Assembly: GCA_030425385.1 (NCBI GenBank)
Contig: JAUIAH010000020.1
Span: 1-64,000, forward strand
Direction: 5' to 3'
Source of the DNA: Verrucomicrobiia bacterium
GTDB taxonomy: Bacteria > Verrucomicrobiota > Verrucomicrobiia > Verrucomicrobiales > DEV007
Length of the DNA: 64,000 nucleotides
How positions within the stretch are numbered: position 1 is the first letter of the stretch; every line of letters starts with the position of its first letter. This document shows, piece after piece, positions 1-10,500 of the stretch. Under the pieces are notes generated by a model. It was not told where the DNA came from. It did not search any database and worked only from the letters and a program-made list of their open reading frames with translations. The translations under genes and the position numbers were made by a program.

Positions 1-50
1 AGCACACATCAATAGATAGCCCGAAGAGAAGCCAAAGTTAAGATTGCACG

Positions 51-72
51 AATGCCGAACGAGGGCATTTTT
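51..72 (+). terminator. Possible intrinsic terminator of a gene left of the window
   Basis: A 6-bp inverted repeat (AATGCC at 51-56, GGCATT at 64-69) with a 7-nt loop runs into a short T run at 68-72. It reads as a plus-strand terminator for a gene that would lie upstream of the window. On the minus strand it sits just beyond the stop codon of the giant propeller gene but has no T run there. The stem is short, so confidence is moderate. Confidence 0.45.
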
Positions 73-99
73 GACTCGTCATCAGCGAGTTACGCTCCT

Positions 100-3000
100 T
101 CATGCTCCGCTATGGGATGCCTGTGAAGTGATCTTGTTATTCGCCACGGCCACAAGACGCGCCGGGATGCTGGAGTCTTCTTTCTCCACCGAGTAAATGG
201 CCATCTTGGGCTCATTCGTCTTCGTATCGACGTAATCGACCAAGACCCATGGATCAGAAGTGTACTCTTTGTGGGTCTTGTCGTTGGTAGTATCCTTATC
301 GGTATTCTCGGCAAGGGCCTTCACGTTGAGATCCCCATCACGCAGCGCAAAGGCCGCATTCGGCGGCTCTGGCAGCGAGGCGAACTGCAGCGAAGGCGCC
401 ACCACCGCATGCTCCTCATTGGGATTGTAACCGGGCAAGTCAGCGTCGGGTTGGTTGTAGACAGCGAGATCCGCTACCAGATCTGCCCCAAACACTCGCT
501 GAGGATTACCATCTGACGACATCCCCTCGGATCCCAGGCGGCTTGCGATAGCAATGCGAGGCGGCGAACCAACATTGGGATCAAGGATCGCGATTCCTTG
601 CTTGTGGGAAACAAGCAACTGTCGACCATCGGGCGAGAGCGTCGTGTGGTACGGCTCCTCTAAACTAAGCGTCTGTCCACCAAACTTGGCGCCGTGCACG
701 TAGCTGCGGCTAAGAACAGGTCGAGTCGGTTCTGACACATCGAACACGGACACGGAATCATCCTCGAAGGAAGCCACGTAGAGGCGGGTCTTATCTTGAG
801 AGAAAGCGCCAGCTGTGACACGCCTTAGATTGGCACCACCAGCACCATCTTTGACCTCGGCCAATAGCTGCGGTTTACGCGGATCCGTAACGTCAATAAG
901 CGTGAACCCTTTCGCGTCTCCACCTCCGACGAAGAGCCACTTATCATCATGAGAAAGAGACATCCTGCCTAAATCTCCACCGAGCAAAGAGTAGCCATCA
1001 GCTCCGTTTCGAATAACCGCCCCCCCAGCCTCGTTGAACTTTACACTGCTAGGTGTGTTTGCTTGCCCGGCTGCTAGAAACTTTGCTAAATCGATCATCG
1101 TAACGGCACTCGATCGAGATCCAGAATGCACAAACGCCAGATCGGCTGAATTAGAAACTACGACAGTTCCTGCACCGTGCAGCGTTGTCCATCCAGTACC
1201 AGATAAAAGCCTCTCATCCACGGCGAAAGCTTCATTTCCGCCCTGTAATTTAGGCACTCTCAGGCTCACCCCCCCATCTGTGGCAGTCGTAAAACGATAA
1301 TCATTAAAGTAAGCAATGCCGCTTCCAACAGACTCTCTAAATACCGCCTGAAACTTACTTGGGTCCACGATATTTTTCACAAATATACTTGTGCCATTTC
1401 CTCCAGACCAAATCATTCTCTGCCCGTCTTTTCGCACCGCAATCTCGACCGCCCCAATTGGGCCGCTGGGTCGACTCTGAGTTTCGAGCACAGCCGACAA
1501 TTTCGGATTGGCAGGGTCCGCTAGATTGATGCGAGTGATCGACTTGTCGTCATTAGATGCTACGAGAAAATCTTTCGTTCCTGGTATGAAATCCATGTCG
1601 CGACCGCCTGCCAATTTATCAAATCCTCCCTCACCATCCTTGATTTGCTTTATGATTGGGTTCGGAGCTTTCTCTGGCCAAGCCGCTTGGTATTTCGCTG
1701 GACGCCACGGCCATTCCACCCCGACCTTCTTCTCATACCACGTGACGATCAGATCGTCTTTGGGATCGCCCGTGAAATGACGATTCACCGGATAGATCGG
1801 GCCTGTCGCCGTCGAGCGATCATAGATCGCCGCGTTGTAGCGCGCTTTCTCATGCACGATGAATCCAGACTGTCGCCCAGCCGTGTCATAGGTGCCGTCA
1901 ATGAGTCGTTTACCGATGGTCGCCTCGCCCCCATCAGCAATCATCGCCGTGGCCTTGGCCAACGTGCCGTCCCATCCTCCAGGACTGGTACTGTCCCAGC
2001 GACGGGTTTCTAACACGCGCACGATGGCTTTCTCTCGAGAGAGATCGCCCACGGCAGCCCCGGAGAGGGACTCCGTCATGATGAGGACGTGCTTGCCTTC
2101 GCTTTCTGCTAGGGTTGTGTCTGAAACGGCGAAGCTGAGTGAGGCGTCATCCGTCTGCGGGGTGATTGCGGGCGGACTGAGGTCTTCGATTTCGATGTCC
2201 GTGCCTTTCAAGGGATTCAAGGCAGCTGAGAAGGCCACGCGGTGAAAAGCAAAGGCATCGGTGGCATCTGGATCGAGAGCCACTGGCGGCAGCTCAGGAT
2301 GAAGGACCTGACGGAGGTCGCGCGCTTCACCCGGAAAGACAGCATTGGCCACGCCTTTAAAGATAGGGTGCCGGATCTGGTCACCCGCGAAGCCGGCGGT
2401 GACTTCCATCGTGATGGTGTCCCCAGAATTGTCATTGGTAGACCACTCCATGAGGTAGCGGCCAGGACGGGTGATGTAGGCCTTCTTATCTCCACCGGAC
2501 CAAATCAGCACATCATTCAGTTCCGTCGCGGGTGGTGCATCAATGATGCTCAGCATTCGTGGCCGGGTCAGGGAAATCTTGGCAGCGGTCGTCTTGTCTA
2601 ACACATCGGCTGGCTGCGCAGGGGCCGGGATCTTGGGGTCCAGCTTATCGTCCAGGCTGATGGGCGTGCCCAAGGTCGTGAAGGCACGGAAGACCTTATC
2701 ACCATATTCCCACACCACGTTGGCGCCTTCCCGCAAGTCGGGAATCTTGACCCCTCGATAGGATTGACTGTTATGGGTGAAGGTGTCTGTCAGACTCCCA
2801 CGCTGCTTGCTATCTGAAGTCTTCAGGGCCCCGTTTGCGCTTAGGATCGAACGCATGCTGATTGCTTGCGTGGCATGATCAGAAGCGCCCACGATCACAT
2901 CCTTGGTTCCACGGTCCAACCAGAACGTCCCCGATCCAGAACTCACCGCAGTGCCCGCTTGGATGCCAGGCAAGTTCTCCGACTCTGTGGAACTCGTGCC

Positions 3001-5613
3001 TACCGTGATGCTGTGCTGCATCTTCCACTTGTACTTGATGGTTGCTGGGCCCGATATCGTGAATTTGGGCACCTGTTGCCGTTGAAGCGGATTTACCCAA
3101 TTCACGGTGCCGCTTCCAGCCACACCTGAACGTTCATAACCCGTCACCAGATAGCGGGTTCCAACTTCGGTGAGAGACGTGACGATGCCGTCAATCTGCG
3201 CGGTAACCACCTCGTTTTCTGAGATCCAGTGTTTGTTGACCCTTGGGCTGGGATTGCCCAGAGCCAAACCACTGGCTGCCGAGACCCCAGCTAAACCACC
3301 GACATCTGAGTCAATTTGCAAAGCATGCGCTACTTCAAAGAAGAACGTCACGGTCACATCTTTGTCTCTGATAAAGATCTCCGAGGATCGACCAGTTCCT
3401 ATTGTGGTACTACTCGAACCTTCCTCCAGGATACTAAAATTCGTGGGGGTGTAACGGGTCACGACATCCGCCGCACGGACGATCTGCTCAAGTTGGCTTG
3501 CGCTCTGCCCGGACAATTGCACCGGCTGCCCGTTCGTCCGCACATAAACATGCTCAGGCACCTGAACCGTGTAGTTCGTATCTTGCGAAGCACGAATGAT
3601 CCCAAGCCCGGGCTTGACGTCACTCGGACTCACAGGAACCGCCACTTCCGTGCCATTTGATCTTCTCACGACCGCGTTCACCGTGAGCTTCAGGTTCTCT
3701 GCCAGCTTCAGATCCGATTGATTGGAGAGCAAATAGAAGGCCTTGTTATCGACAGTACCGTTGGATGGACCAGGTTTAAACCCACCGCCTTTGGATGACC
3801 CACCAATGATCACGGATGCGCCGAGGCCGCCGAGCGCCCCTTTTCCAATCGCTGGGCCCGACGACGCCGGAAGAACCGAACGCGCCTTCCATCGCAAATC
3901 CCCCCCCAGATGGGCCACGAGGTAATTCCCACCGGAGGAGATAGGAGCGAGAGCTGCACCTGAACTTCCGCCACCATCGTCCTTTAGCGTCAGCGAAGTA
4001 TCACTGAACCGAGTAATCACATTCACACCATTTGCTGATGCCATTAGATCATCAGAGAACAGCTTATTGGATTCGGAAGCCCCGCCCCTCTCTATCAATG
4101 CTTGCCCTAACAACTCCAGATTTCCCGGCGAAAACTTGCTAACGATCGATTTCTCACCCTGTAGAATATTCGCAGGTCGAAATGACCTGGTACCTCCATC
4201 CGTTAACAAATAAGGAAAACCTTGACTAACAACAATTTTCCGAACCTGGCCGTTCACTACGTTAAATTTCTGCAAATCCGCCGTCCCGCTTTTTATTTCC
4301 AATTTGGCGATAAAGGTAACCCAACTACTATCAACAGGAGATGGTCTGCTCTGCGGGCTAGCGTGAATCGTTCGACTTAGATCTAATTTAACGTCAACAT
4401 AGGGAAGGATCTTAGGTTTAACAAAAGCGTTCCCTTGGCGATACTCAATCGTAAAGCCAGCATCCCCGGAATACTCAATGTGTGTTACCTGAATCGATAT
4501 GGGACCAGGAGCCAGAAGGTTCGCTCCCGTTGGATCCAGCTCATACGTCCTTCCGGGCTGGATTGGGCTCACGACGACCTTCCGGCCTCTCTGATCTGTG
4601 AGTTCAACACGCGCCAAGTCACGGTCTGCGACAGAGAAGCGAAATAGAGGACTCGAAGCACCACTCGGGTCATAGTTGAACGTCCCTGAAATTATTGACC
4701 CTGTCTGCTCCTGACCTGCCAAGAAGCCCTGAAAGAAAGAGACTTCATTATCACTAAACACTCCACTCTTTGCACGCCAAGGGTTAAGTTCTCTCACACT
4801 GTCCAATTGACTATTCAATTCCTTCTCTGTAGAGCCAGTATTCTTATAGCCCGAGATCTGGTCCAACGGCATACTCAAAAACCACGCTTTTTGATGAGCA
4901 GACGCATCTCGTTCACCCGCCACCAAATATCCTATATCTCCGATTACGGCGATCTTTGGCTTATTGTAAACATCTGCGGGCACATTACTTTGATCTCGGA
5001 AACTTGCTACTCTTTTGCTAAGATCTCCCTCAAAAACTGTTGCGCCGACTTCACCGCCATTTCTAGTGGTATAAGTTGCCCCCCAGACCCTACCTGATTG
5101 ATCCACAGCGATGCTGGAAAACAGGAAAAGGTCATTGTTTCGTGTTATTCGTCTGTTAGTTCGAGCAAAGCCTGTTCCGGCGACTGAGGCATGCTCAATG
5201 TGAGTTGGAGTAGCAAAGTAGAAATCATTGCCCCGAGCCGCCAGCGCAACCACATTCTTTAGCCCAGTCAATTCCGCTACCTTAACGCCACCCTGAAGCA
5301 TCACAATCTTCGTTCCATCGACAAGGATGTAGGATCTTCCAGTATCGGGATCAGAAACGATCTCGGTCACGTCAGCTTTGGCGCCCAGGTCTCCAATAAA
5401 GGTGTCACCGGCGTGAGCCGGCAAGATGAGGAGCGTGAACAGAGCGAAGATTGCTGCGCTCACGCTCGCAGTAGCGCTTCGCGCGGTGTGAAGACTCGCT
5501 GCGCTCGTAGTGTGATGAGAGAGACGAGTGTGATGAGTGTGCATGGTGTGATGGGTCGCTCCGCGCCCGGAAGCGCTTCGCGCAGTGTGATGAGTGTGCA
5601 TGGTGTGAGACAT
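100..5613 (-). CDS. Giant secreted beta-propeller protein
   Basis: This 1837-aa protein is probably exported. A hydrophobic core around residues 51-68 (AIFALFTLLILPAHA) ends in an AHA-type signal peptidase site. Ahead of it lies an odd His/Thr/Ser-rich stretch of about 50 residues that is the translation of a nucleotide repeat, so the true start may lie further in; Met24 (5544) and a GTG at residue 51 (5463) are alternatives. The C-terminal 500 residues hold propeller-like repeats of the form LSHDDKWLFVGG and SVFDVSEPTRPVLSR, as in surface-layer YVTN/LVIVD propellers. The middle resembles bacterial Ig-like surface modules, but I cannot name a family there. It starts only 10 nt after the stop of the preceding minus-strand gene, so the two are probably co-transcribed. 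Base composition is patchy: 4.0-5.4 kb is visibly more AT-rich than 2.0-3.2 kb. A surface or extracellular role is inferred; the substrate is unknown. Confidence 0.75.
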   Translation of the reverse strand: MSHTMHTHHTARSASGRGATHHTMHTHHTRLSHHTTSAASLHTARSATASVSAAIFALFTLLILPAHAGDTFIGDLGAKADVTEIVSDPDTGRSYILVDGTKIVMLQGGVKVAELTGLKNVVALAARGNDFYFATPTHIEHASVAGTGFARTNRRITRNNDLFLFSSIAVDQSGRVWGATYTTRNGGEVGATVFEGDLSKRVASFRDQSNVPADVYNKPKIAVIGDIGYLVAGERDASAHQKAWFLSMPLDQISGYKNTGSTEKELNSQLDSVRELNPWRAKSGVFSDNEVSFFQGFLAGQEQTGSIISGTFNYDPSGASSPLFRFSVADRDLARVELTDQRGRKVVVSPIQPGRTYELDPTGANLLAPGPISIQVTHIEYSGDAGFTIEYRQGNAFVKPKILPYVDVKLDLSRTIHASPQSRPSPVDSSWVTFIAKLEIKSGTADLQKFNVVNGQVRKIVVSQGFPYLLTDGGTRSFRPANILQGEKSIVSKFSPGNLELLGQALIERGGASESNKLFSDDLMASANGVNVITRFSDTSLTLKDDGGGSSGAALAPISSGGNYLVAHLGGDLRWKARSVLPASSGPAIGKGALGGLGASVIIGGSSKGGGFKPGPSNGTVDNKAFYLLSNQSDLKLAENLKLTVNAVVRRSNGTEVAVPVSPSDVKPGLGIIRASQDTNYTVQVPEHVYVRTNGQPVQLSGQSASQLEQIVRAADVVTRYTPTNFSILEEGSSSTTIGTGRSSEIFIRDKDVTVTFFFEVAHALQIDSDVGGLAGVSAASGLALGNPSPRVNKHWISENEVVTAQIDGIVTSLTEVGTRYLVTGYERSGVAGSGTVNWVNPLQRQQVPKFTISGPATIKYKWKMQHSITVGTSSTESENLPGIQAGTAVSSGSGTFWLDRGTKDVIVGASDHATQAISMRSILSANGALKTSDSKQRGSLTDTFTHNSQSYRGVKIPDLREGANVVWEYGDKVFRAFTTLGTPISLDDKLDPKIPAPAQPADVLDKTTAAKISLTRPRMLSIIDAPPATELNDVLIWSGGDKKAYITRPGRYLMEWSTNDNSGDTITMEVTAGFAGDQIRHPIFKGVANAVFPGEARDLRQVLHPELPPVALDPDATDAFAFHRVAFSAALNPLKGTDIEIEDLSPPAITPQTDDASLSFAVSDTTLAESEGKHVLIMTESLSGAAVGDLSREKAIVRVLETRRWDSTSPGGWDGTLAKATAMIADGGEATIGKRLIDGTYDTAGRQSGFIVHEKARYNAAIYDRSTATGPIYPVNRHFTGDPKDDLIVTWYEKKVGVEWPWRPAKYQAAWPEKAPNPIIKQIKDGEGGFDKLAGGRDMDFIPGTKDFLVASNDDKSITRINLADPANPKLSAVLETQSRPSGPIGAVEIAVRKDGQRMIWSGGNGTSIFVKNIVDPSKFQAVFRESVGSGIAYFNDYRFTTATDGGVSLRVPKLQGGNEAFAVDERLLSGTGWTTLHGAGTVVVSNSADLAFVHSGSRSSAVTMIDLAKFLAAGQANTPSSVKFNEAGGAVIRNGADGYSLLGGDLGRMSLSHDDKWLFVGGGDAKGFTLIDVTDPRKPQLLAEVKDGAGGANLRRVTAGAFSQDKTRLYVASFEDDSVSVFDVSEPTRPVLSRSYVHGAKFGGQTLSLEEPYHTTLSPDGRQLLVSHKQGIAILDPNVGSPPRIAIASRLGSEGMSSDGNPQRVFGADLVADLAVYNQPDADLPGYNPNEEHAVVAPSLQFASLPEPPNAAFALRDGDLNVKALAENTDKDTTNDKTHKEYTSDPWVLVDYVDTKTNEPKMAIYSVEKEDSSIPARLVAVANNKITSQASHSGA
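5507..5608. repeat. GTGTGATGAGTGTG repeat cluster with small palindromes
   Basis: A 25-bp sequence beginning AGTGTGATGAGTGTGCATGG is present twice, exactly, at 5527-5551 and 5584-5608, with a shorter variant at about 5510-5520. Between the copies are small palindromic blocks such as GAAGCGCTTCGCGC. The cluster occupies the first 35 or so codons of the giant propeller gene, where it gives the His/Thr-rich N-terminus. Related sequence lies at the 5' end of the next gene (about 6285-6350). It looks like a REP-type dispersed element rather than a coding invention. Confidence 0.65.
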
Positions 5614-5623
5614 GGCGGCTCTG

Positions 5624-6370
5624 CTAGTTCAGACGATCGACGTCGCTGACGCGATCAATGCTGAAGGTGCCTGTCATTTTGATAGGCGTGCTGGCCTTTC
5701 GGAGGCCTTTAAGGGTTTCTTCGTAAGTTCCTACCAACCTGGTAACTCCGAAAGCGGGGCCTTGGCTGGCGGGGTCATTGGTCGCGGTTTGCGGTGTGAG
5801 TTTGATCTCGCGCTCGACTTTCACGCCTTTGGCGTGGTCGGGATGGTACTTGTGTTTGAACGGGTTGGTCGGGTGTTCTTCACCGATGGTGATCGTTCCG
5901 GTGAGGTCCTTCGCATTTTCTAAGGTTCCTGTGAGGGCTTGCTCATTGGCTGGGGTGTTATTGCCCGCGCCCGAGCCAAAGTCGTAAGCGGCGGTGCCAT
6001 AGCGGAGGCCGACTTTCTTGCCATCGCGTCGTAAGACTCCGGCGTAGTTCGGCACGGCCGCAGGATCCGTGACGAGGACGATGGATCCGTCTGTCTTCTT
6101 CATCACGGTGACGTCTTTGAGCAGTTTGACGGCGCCAGAGGCATCGACATGGAGGAGAATCCGGTATTCTAACACACCACCCGAGGGCGTTTCGGGGAGG
6201 GCCGCGTCCGTGGCGTCGGTGACTTTATTGATTTGAACCTTTCCAACCCAGAGACCTGTGTTCTGCGCATTCGCGCAGAACACAGGTAGTGTGATAAGTG
6301 TGAGGGCGAGCTTTGCTCGCAGTGTAATGAGTGGGAATAGAGTGATGCGTGTGAAGGGTTGACGGGGCAT
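5624..6370 (-). CDS. Secreted protein of unknown function
   Basis: A 248-aa protein with a signal peptide: a basic start (MPRQPFTR), a Leu/Ile/Thr-rich core around residues 10-30, and a likely cleavage site near CANAQ. The signal core is itself the translation of the short nucleotide repeat seen at the start of the downstream gene, but in another frame. The mature part has GLWVGKVQINKV near its start and alternating beta-type strands, which suggests an all-beta extracellular domain. I do not recognise a family. It lies between two other secreted-protein genes on the same strand and ends 10 nt before the giant propeller gene begins, so a shared operon and a joint surface role are likely but inferred. 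Confidence 0.7.
   Translation of the reverse strand: MPRQPFTRITLFPLITLRAKLALTLITLPVFCANAQNTGLWVGKVQINKVTDATDAALPETPSGGVLEYRILLHVDASGAVKLLKDVTVMKKTDGSIVLVTDPAAVPNYAGVLRRDGKKVGLRYGTAAYDFGSGAGNNTPANEQALTGTLENAKDLTGTITIGEEHPTNPFKHKYHPDHAKGVKVEREIKLTPQTATNDPASQGPAFGVTRLVGTYEETLKGLRKASTPIKMTGTFSIDRVSDVDRLN
6283..6350. repeat. Divergent copy of the GTGTGATGAGTG repeat
   Basis: The segment contains GTAGTGTGATAAGTGTGAGG, then a hairpin (GGCGAGC-TT-TGCTCGC-like), then AGTGTAATGAGTGGG and a further decayed unit. Order and sequence match the repeat at 5507-5608: a palindromic block followed by AGTGTRATGAGTG. It forms the signal-peptide core of the overlapping gene. Confidence 0.5.
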
Positions 6371-6395
6371 TGGGCTTAGGTAGTAGGACGGCTAT

Positions 6396-6530
6396 GTGAG
6401 TGATGAATTGAAGGAGGTGATGAAGAAGCGGACGAAGGCGTTTGCTTTGCGGGTGATGAATCTACTCGATGCGCTTCCGCAATTTCAGAAGGGGCGCCCC
6501 CGGAGGCTTCCACACTGCGAAGCGACCTAA
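6396..6530 (+). pseudogene. 5' remnant of a four-helix-bundle (23S rRNA IVS-type) protein gene
   Basis: A 44-codon plus-strand ORF starts with GTG (a downstream ATG lies at 6420) and has a strong AAGGAGG stretch at 6411-6417. Its product contains KKRTKAFALRVMNLLDALPQ followed by KGR. This matches the N-terminal helix of the four-helix-bundle/S23 family, typically RTK-FALRV--L---LP----GR. Family members continue for about 80 more residues with a QLLRSGTSVGANYRAA-like helix. Here the reading diverges right after KGR and stops at 6528-6530, overlapping the stop of the facing gene. It is therefore a truncated relic. The family assignment rests on motif memory only. Confidence 0.55.
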
Positions 6531-7498
6531 AGCGAAGCTTTCACGGGTACAAATTGAATGAAACCGCTTGAGGTGACTTTGAGGTAGGCTTCGCCCGCTG
6601 CGGTCATTTCCTGACGAGCCGGAGCGATGACGATATCCCTTGCTTTCCCCGCAGGAATGGATGGCAAGATGCGGGTCGTCAGCGGCTCATACGTGGCGAG
6701 GCTGGTGGTTCGATCCAACTGGCGATAGCGTAGTGGCAGGGTGCTCTGGACGGGCTCGACGGTGACGGTGGCATCGCTGTTAGCGTGGTTGATGAAAGAG
6801 AGTTTTCTTGTTTCTCCCTGCTTCCCGAAATCGATGCCGCCGATGCCGTGATAGCGCACTTCCAGCGGACCCTGGTATTGGGTGTTTCCCTCACAAAGCA
6901 CCCAGACGGCTTCGCCGGGTTGGATGTGTTGAGTCGCTGGGTTGGCGATCATCGCCCAGCGACCGGCAACCAAGCGGTAGATCTGCTTGCCGAGTTTCCC
7001 CTCGGCCCCTGCAAAGTAGTCTCCATAAGTCGGCGGGTTCTGGGGATCGACTTCGAAGCCGATGAAGTTGTAGGTATTGAGCTTCCATCGATAAGGTTTG
7101 GCTTTGCGAGTGCCGGTGACCTGCCAGTTCACCGCCTCGGTGGCGTGAATGAGGTAGGCCGTGTTTCCGTGGATTCGGTGGAGGTTTGTCAGGAAAGCTT
7201 CCTCACTACTTGGGGCAAACCACGTGCCCCAGCCGGCTTCATTCCAAGGAGCGTCGGCGGGGTCAGAGATGAATTGGGTGGAGGTGACGGGCTGGAGGAA
7301 ACGGGCGACTTTGTCGATGGGCAGGCCTTTGAAGACCTGGTCTGGGTGGTTATTCTCTGGCTCAACGCCCAACCACACCGCATTCCAACCTTGATTCAGT
7401 TTAATCGTTTCCGTTTGCGCGGAAAGGGTCGCGGCTAGGACCCATGAGCCTAGGGCAAACACGATCCAGCGAGGGAAAGAAAGGTGGCACGGATGCAT
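6527..7498 (-). CDS. Secreted beta-rich protein of unknown function
   Basis: The chosen start is the ATG at 7498 (MHPCHLSFPRW), because it gives a compact signal peptide with the core IVFALGSWVLAATLSAQ; 13 further upstream codons are open but add nothing. The mature protein begins TETIKLNQGWNAVWLGVEP, an opening I associate with verrucomicrobial exported proteins without a named function. The rest is all-beta in character with many Trp and Tyr residues. It is first in transcription order of a three-gene secreted set followed by the 248-aa and giant propeller genes. Between it and the next gene lies a decayed gene on the other strand. Function is unknown; an extracellular location is well supported. 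Confidence 0.75.
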   Translation of the reverse strand: MHPCHLSFPRWIVFALGSWVLAATLSAQTETIKLNQGWNAVWLGVEPENNHPDQVFKGLPIDKVARFLQPVTSTQFISDPADAPWNEAGWGTWFAPSSEEAFLTNLHRIHGNTAYLIHATEAVNWQVTGTRKAKPYRWKLNTYNFIGFEVDPQNPPTYGDYFAGAEGKLGKQIYRLVAGRWAMIANPATQHIQPGEAVWVLCEGNTQYQGPLEVRYHGIGGIDFGKQGETRKLSFINHANSDATVTVEPVQSTLPLRYRQLDRTTSLATYEPLTTRILPSIPAGKARDIVIAPARQEMTAAGEAYLKVTSSGFIQFVPVKASL

Positions 7499-7567
7499 CT
7501 CACCGGTCCCAACGCCGCCGGACGATGATATTAACAAGGTCGCCTACTTTATTTCAGTATGTGGGTG

Positions 7568-10500
7568 TTAGGGCTTCGCTTCCCAGAAGGTGGCGGCGAG
7601 GTGCGCGGCGGAGATGAGCGTGTGCCCATCGGGACTGAGATCGAGCGCGTGCACGGGGCCGTAGGCACTGCGGAGCGTGAGGAGATGGCGGGGGCTTTCT
7701 GGATCCCATACCCGGATGGTGCCATCCATGGATCCGGTGAAGAAACGCCGCCCGTCTGGTGAGACGGCAAGAGCGCCCACGCCGCCCGTGTGACCTTCAA
7801 AGGTACGAATCGCTTCACCCGTCTTGGTATCCCAGAGCTTGGCATCATGGTCCTGGCTCGCGGTGAGGAAGCGTTTCCCATCGGGTAGGAAACGAACTTC
7901 GGCGACCCAGGAACCGTGAGGGGAGGTCGCCAACTGCAGTTCCCCGGTTTCGGCATTCCAAAGGCACGCGGTCCGATCGTCGCCTCCCGTGAGGATGAGC
8001 GTGTCATCTGGCGAGAAGGCGACGGCGGACACCGCATCCTCGTGGACGAGTGTGTGCACCTTGCTTCCAGTAACGGCATCCCAAACGATGGCCCACTTGT
8101 CTGAGCCGCCCGTGACGAGAAAGCGTCCATCGTGGGAAACGGCGGCACACCAGAGTTCGCCGGTGTGCTCGGTAAGCTGAAGGCGCACCTCGCCGGTCGT
8201 GGCGTCCCATACCTTCGCCACGCCATCATTGCTTGCGGTGAGCACTTCACGCCCATTGGGAAGAAAGACGGCGGTGCTGGCGGGATCTTGGTGCAGTTCC
8301 ACGGTGAGGAGCAGCTTTCGACTATCAGTTTCCCAAACGCGCGCACAACGATCGTTGGCACCGGTGACCACTTTGCTGCCGTCTGGCGAGAAATCCACCG
8401 TGGGCACTCGATGATTGTCTGCGGTCAAGCTCCCATGCCCTAACAAGGAGTCATCCCAGGCCGAACGGTGCCAAAGTCTGGCCTGATTATCATGGTTGAC
8501 CGAAAGCAGCGCGTTCCCGTCGGGCGAGAACTGGAGTTCCATCGTTCCTTGCTCGCCACTGTCAAACAAGCGGCACTTCACTTTCTGGTACCTGTTCCGC
8601 AACTCAACACCCCCCGTTCCGGCCAAAGCCAGCCAGTTCCCATCTGGTGAGAGGGCAGGTCTAGAGTACTTGGTCGCAGCCGGAGCAGCGAAGGTCACGG
8701 CACCCGTTTCGACATCGTAGAGCGCGCCTTTGAAGGCAATTTCCCGACCATTCGGCGCGTAAACAAGCCGCCCAATCTCATTCCAAATCGGTCCGAAGTC
8801 ATGGACCAGTTCACCAGACTGGAAATCCCAGATGGTTCCAGGATGCGTGGCGAGGCGCTTCCCATCCGGCGAGAAGGCGAAGGCACTACCAATGCTAGGC
8901 CCACCTATGGGAACAAACTCTCGGACGGGCGCTCCCGTTGGCCACTCATGAAGCATGATGGTGTGGCCAAAGGAGGCGGTGGCGATCTGTGTCGGAGCGC
9001 CGGGCACCAAACTGAGCGTCGAAATGCTACGATCTTCGCCCGGATGATGCGGGAACTGCACCAGGAGCTGCCCGCTCTGAAGGTCCCACACACTGATGCG
9101 AGGTCCACCGGCGACGACGAGCCGCTGGCTGCCCGGTATGAAGAGGAGGTGATCGATCTTAGCGCCGTGCCCTCGAAAGGTCTGAAGCTTCTGACCGCTC
9201 TCAAGCCCCCACAAATCGACCAAGAACTCCTCGCCATCCTCGCGGGCAATGGCCGCGGTTTTCCCATCTGGAGAGAAGGCGGCAGCGTCAAGGCGCCCTC
9301 CCAGCGTCCAACTGCGATGCATCTTAGCCTGGCTGTGCCCCTGCCAATAGTACCATTCAAATCCGCGATCAGGGTAGGCGGCGCAATCCTGCAGGAGTTG
9401 TTGAACACGTGCGTCGGCAACCTCTCGATCGGTATCGAGCAGAATCATGTTTCCATGATAGAGCAAGCTCAGTGTTTCTGCTTGTTTCGCTTCAGCGATC
9501 TCACGATGGGTCACAGCCACCTGCCATTGCCATGTCACTCCCACGATGCCTAACAACGTCGCCAGAACCACCAGGCAACTCAAGGCCACGCGAATGGGAT
9601 GGCGCTTGGCCAGGAGCATGGCGCGTTTCCAGAGGGAAGGAGGACGAGCCACGATTGGTTCATTTCGGGCAAAGCGTTGGAGATCGAGCCCCAAAGCTCC
9701 GGCACTTTCATAGCGCTCGCTGGGTTCGTGGGCCATGGCTTTGAGACAAATGGTTTCCAGGTCTAAGGGAATGTCAGAACGGTGGATCGACGGCGATGTG
9801 AGCTTTCCGGCTCGCACTTGTTCGATCGTGCTAATCGTCGTCGCTCCTTGATGCGGGGGCTTGCCTGTGAGGACGTCGTAGAGAATGGCGCCAATCCCAT
9901 AGACATCCGTCGCCGTGGTGGCCGAATCCCCGCAGGCCTGCTCGGGCGCCATGTAACTCGGAGAACCCAAAGCTTCAGAGTCTAGCGTAAGCGTCAATGC
10001 GTCCGCAGCGTCTTCACTGATGATCTTTGCAAGACCGAAGTCGGCGACATAAGGCGTGTCCCCTTCTTCCAACAGTACATTGTTAGGCTTCAAGTCACGA
10101 TGCAAGATGCCCAAGCGATGGGCGTGATCCACGGCGCCTGCCACTTGGGCGAGGATCTGCGCCACCTGCCGTTGGTCCCGGCAATCGCGAAGAGACACGA
10201 TACTCTGCGCGCCCTCGACGAGTCGCATAGTGTAGTAGGGTCTCCCATTCTCGACGCCAAAGTCGTAGACTGGCAGCGTGTTAGGGTGCTCCAAGCGCGC
10301 AGCGGCGGCGGCTTCCACATTGAAACGTTGAATCGCACTGGCAGAGGCACGTTCTGCCGAAAGCGTCTTCAAGGCGACTTCGCGACCGAGATGATCATCG
10401 TAAGCCCGATACACGACCCCCATCCCACCTTTACCCACGACGCTCAGCAATTCATAGCCACCCATCGTTTGCTCCGAGTCTTGGCCGCTGTCGGTGGTCT

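Noticed and set aside
8801-9553. 250-codon plus-strand open frame inside the WD40 kinase
   Set aside because: The minus-strand kinase has intact motifs and blades throughout; this frame has no recognisable features.
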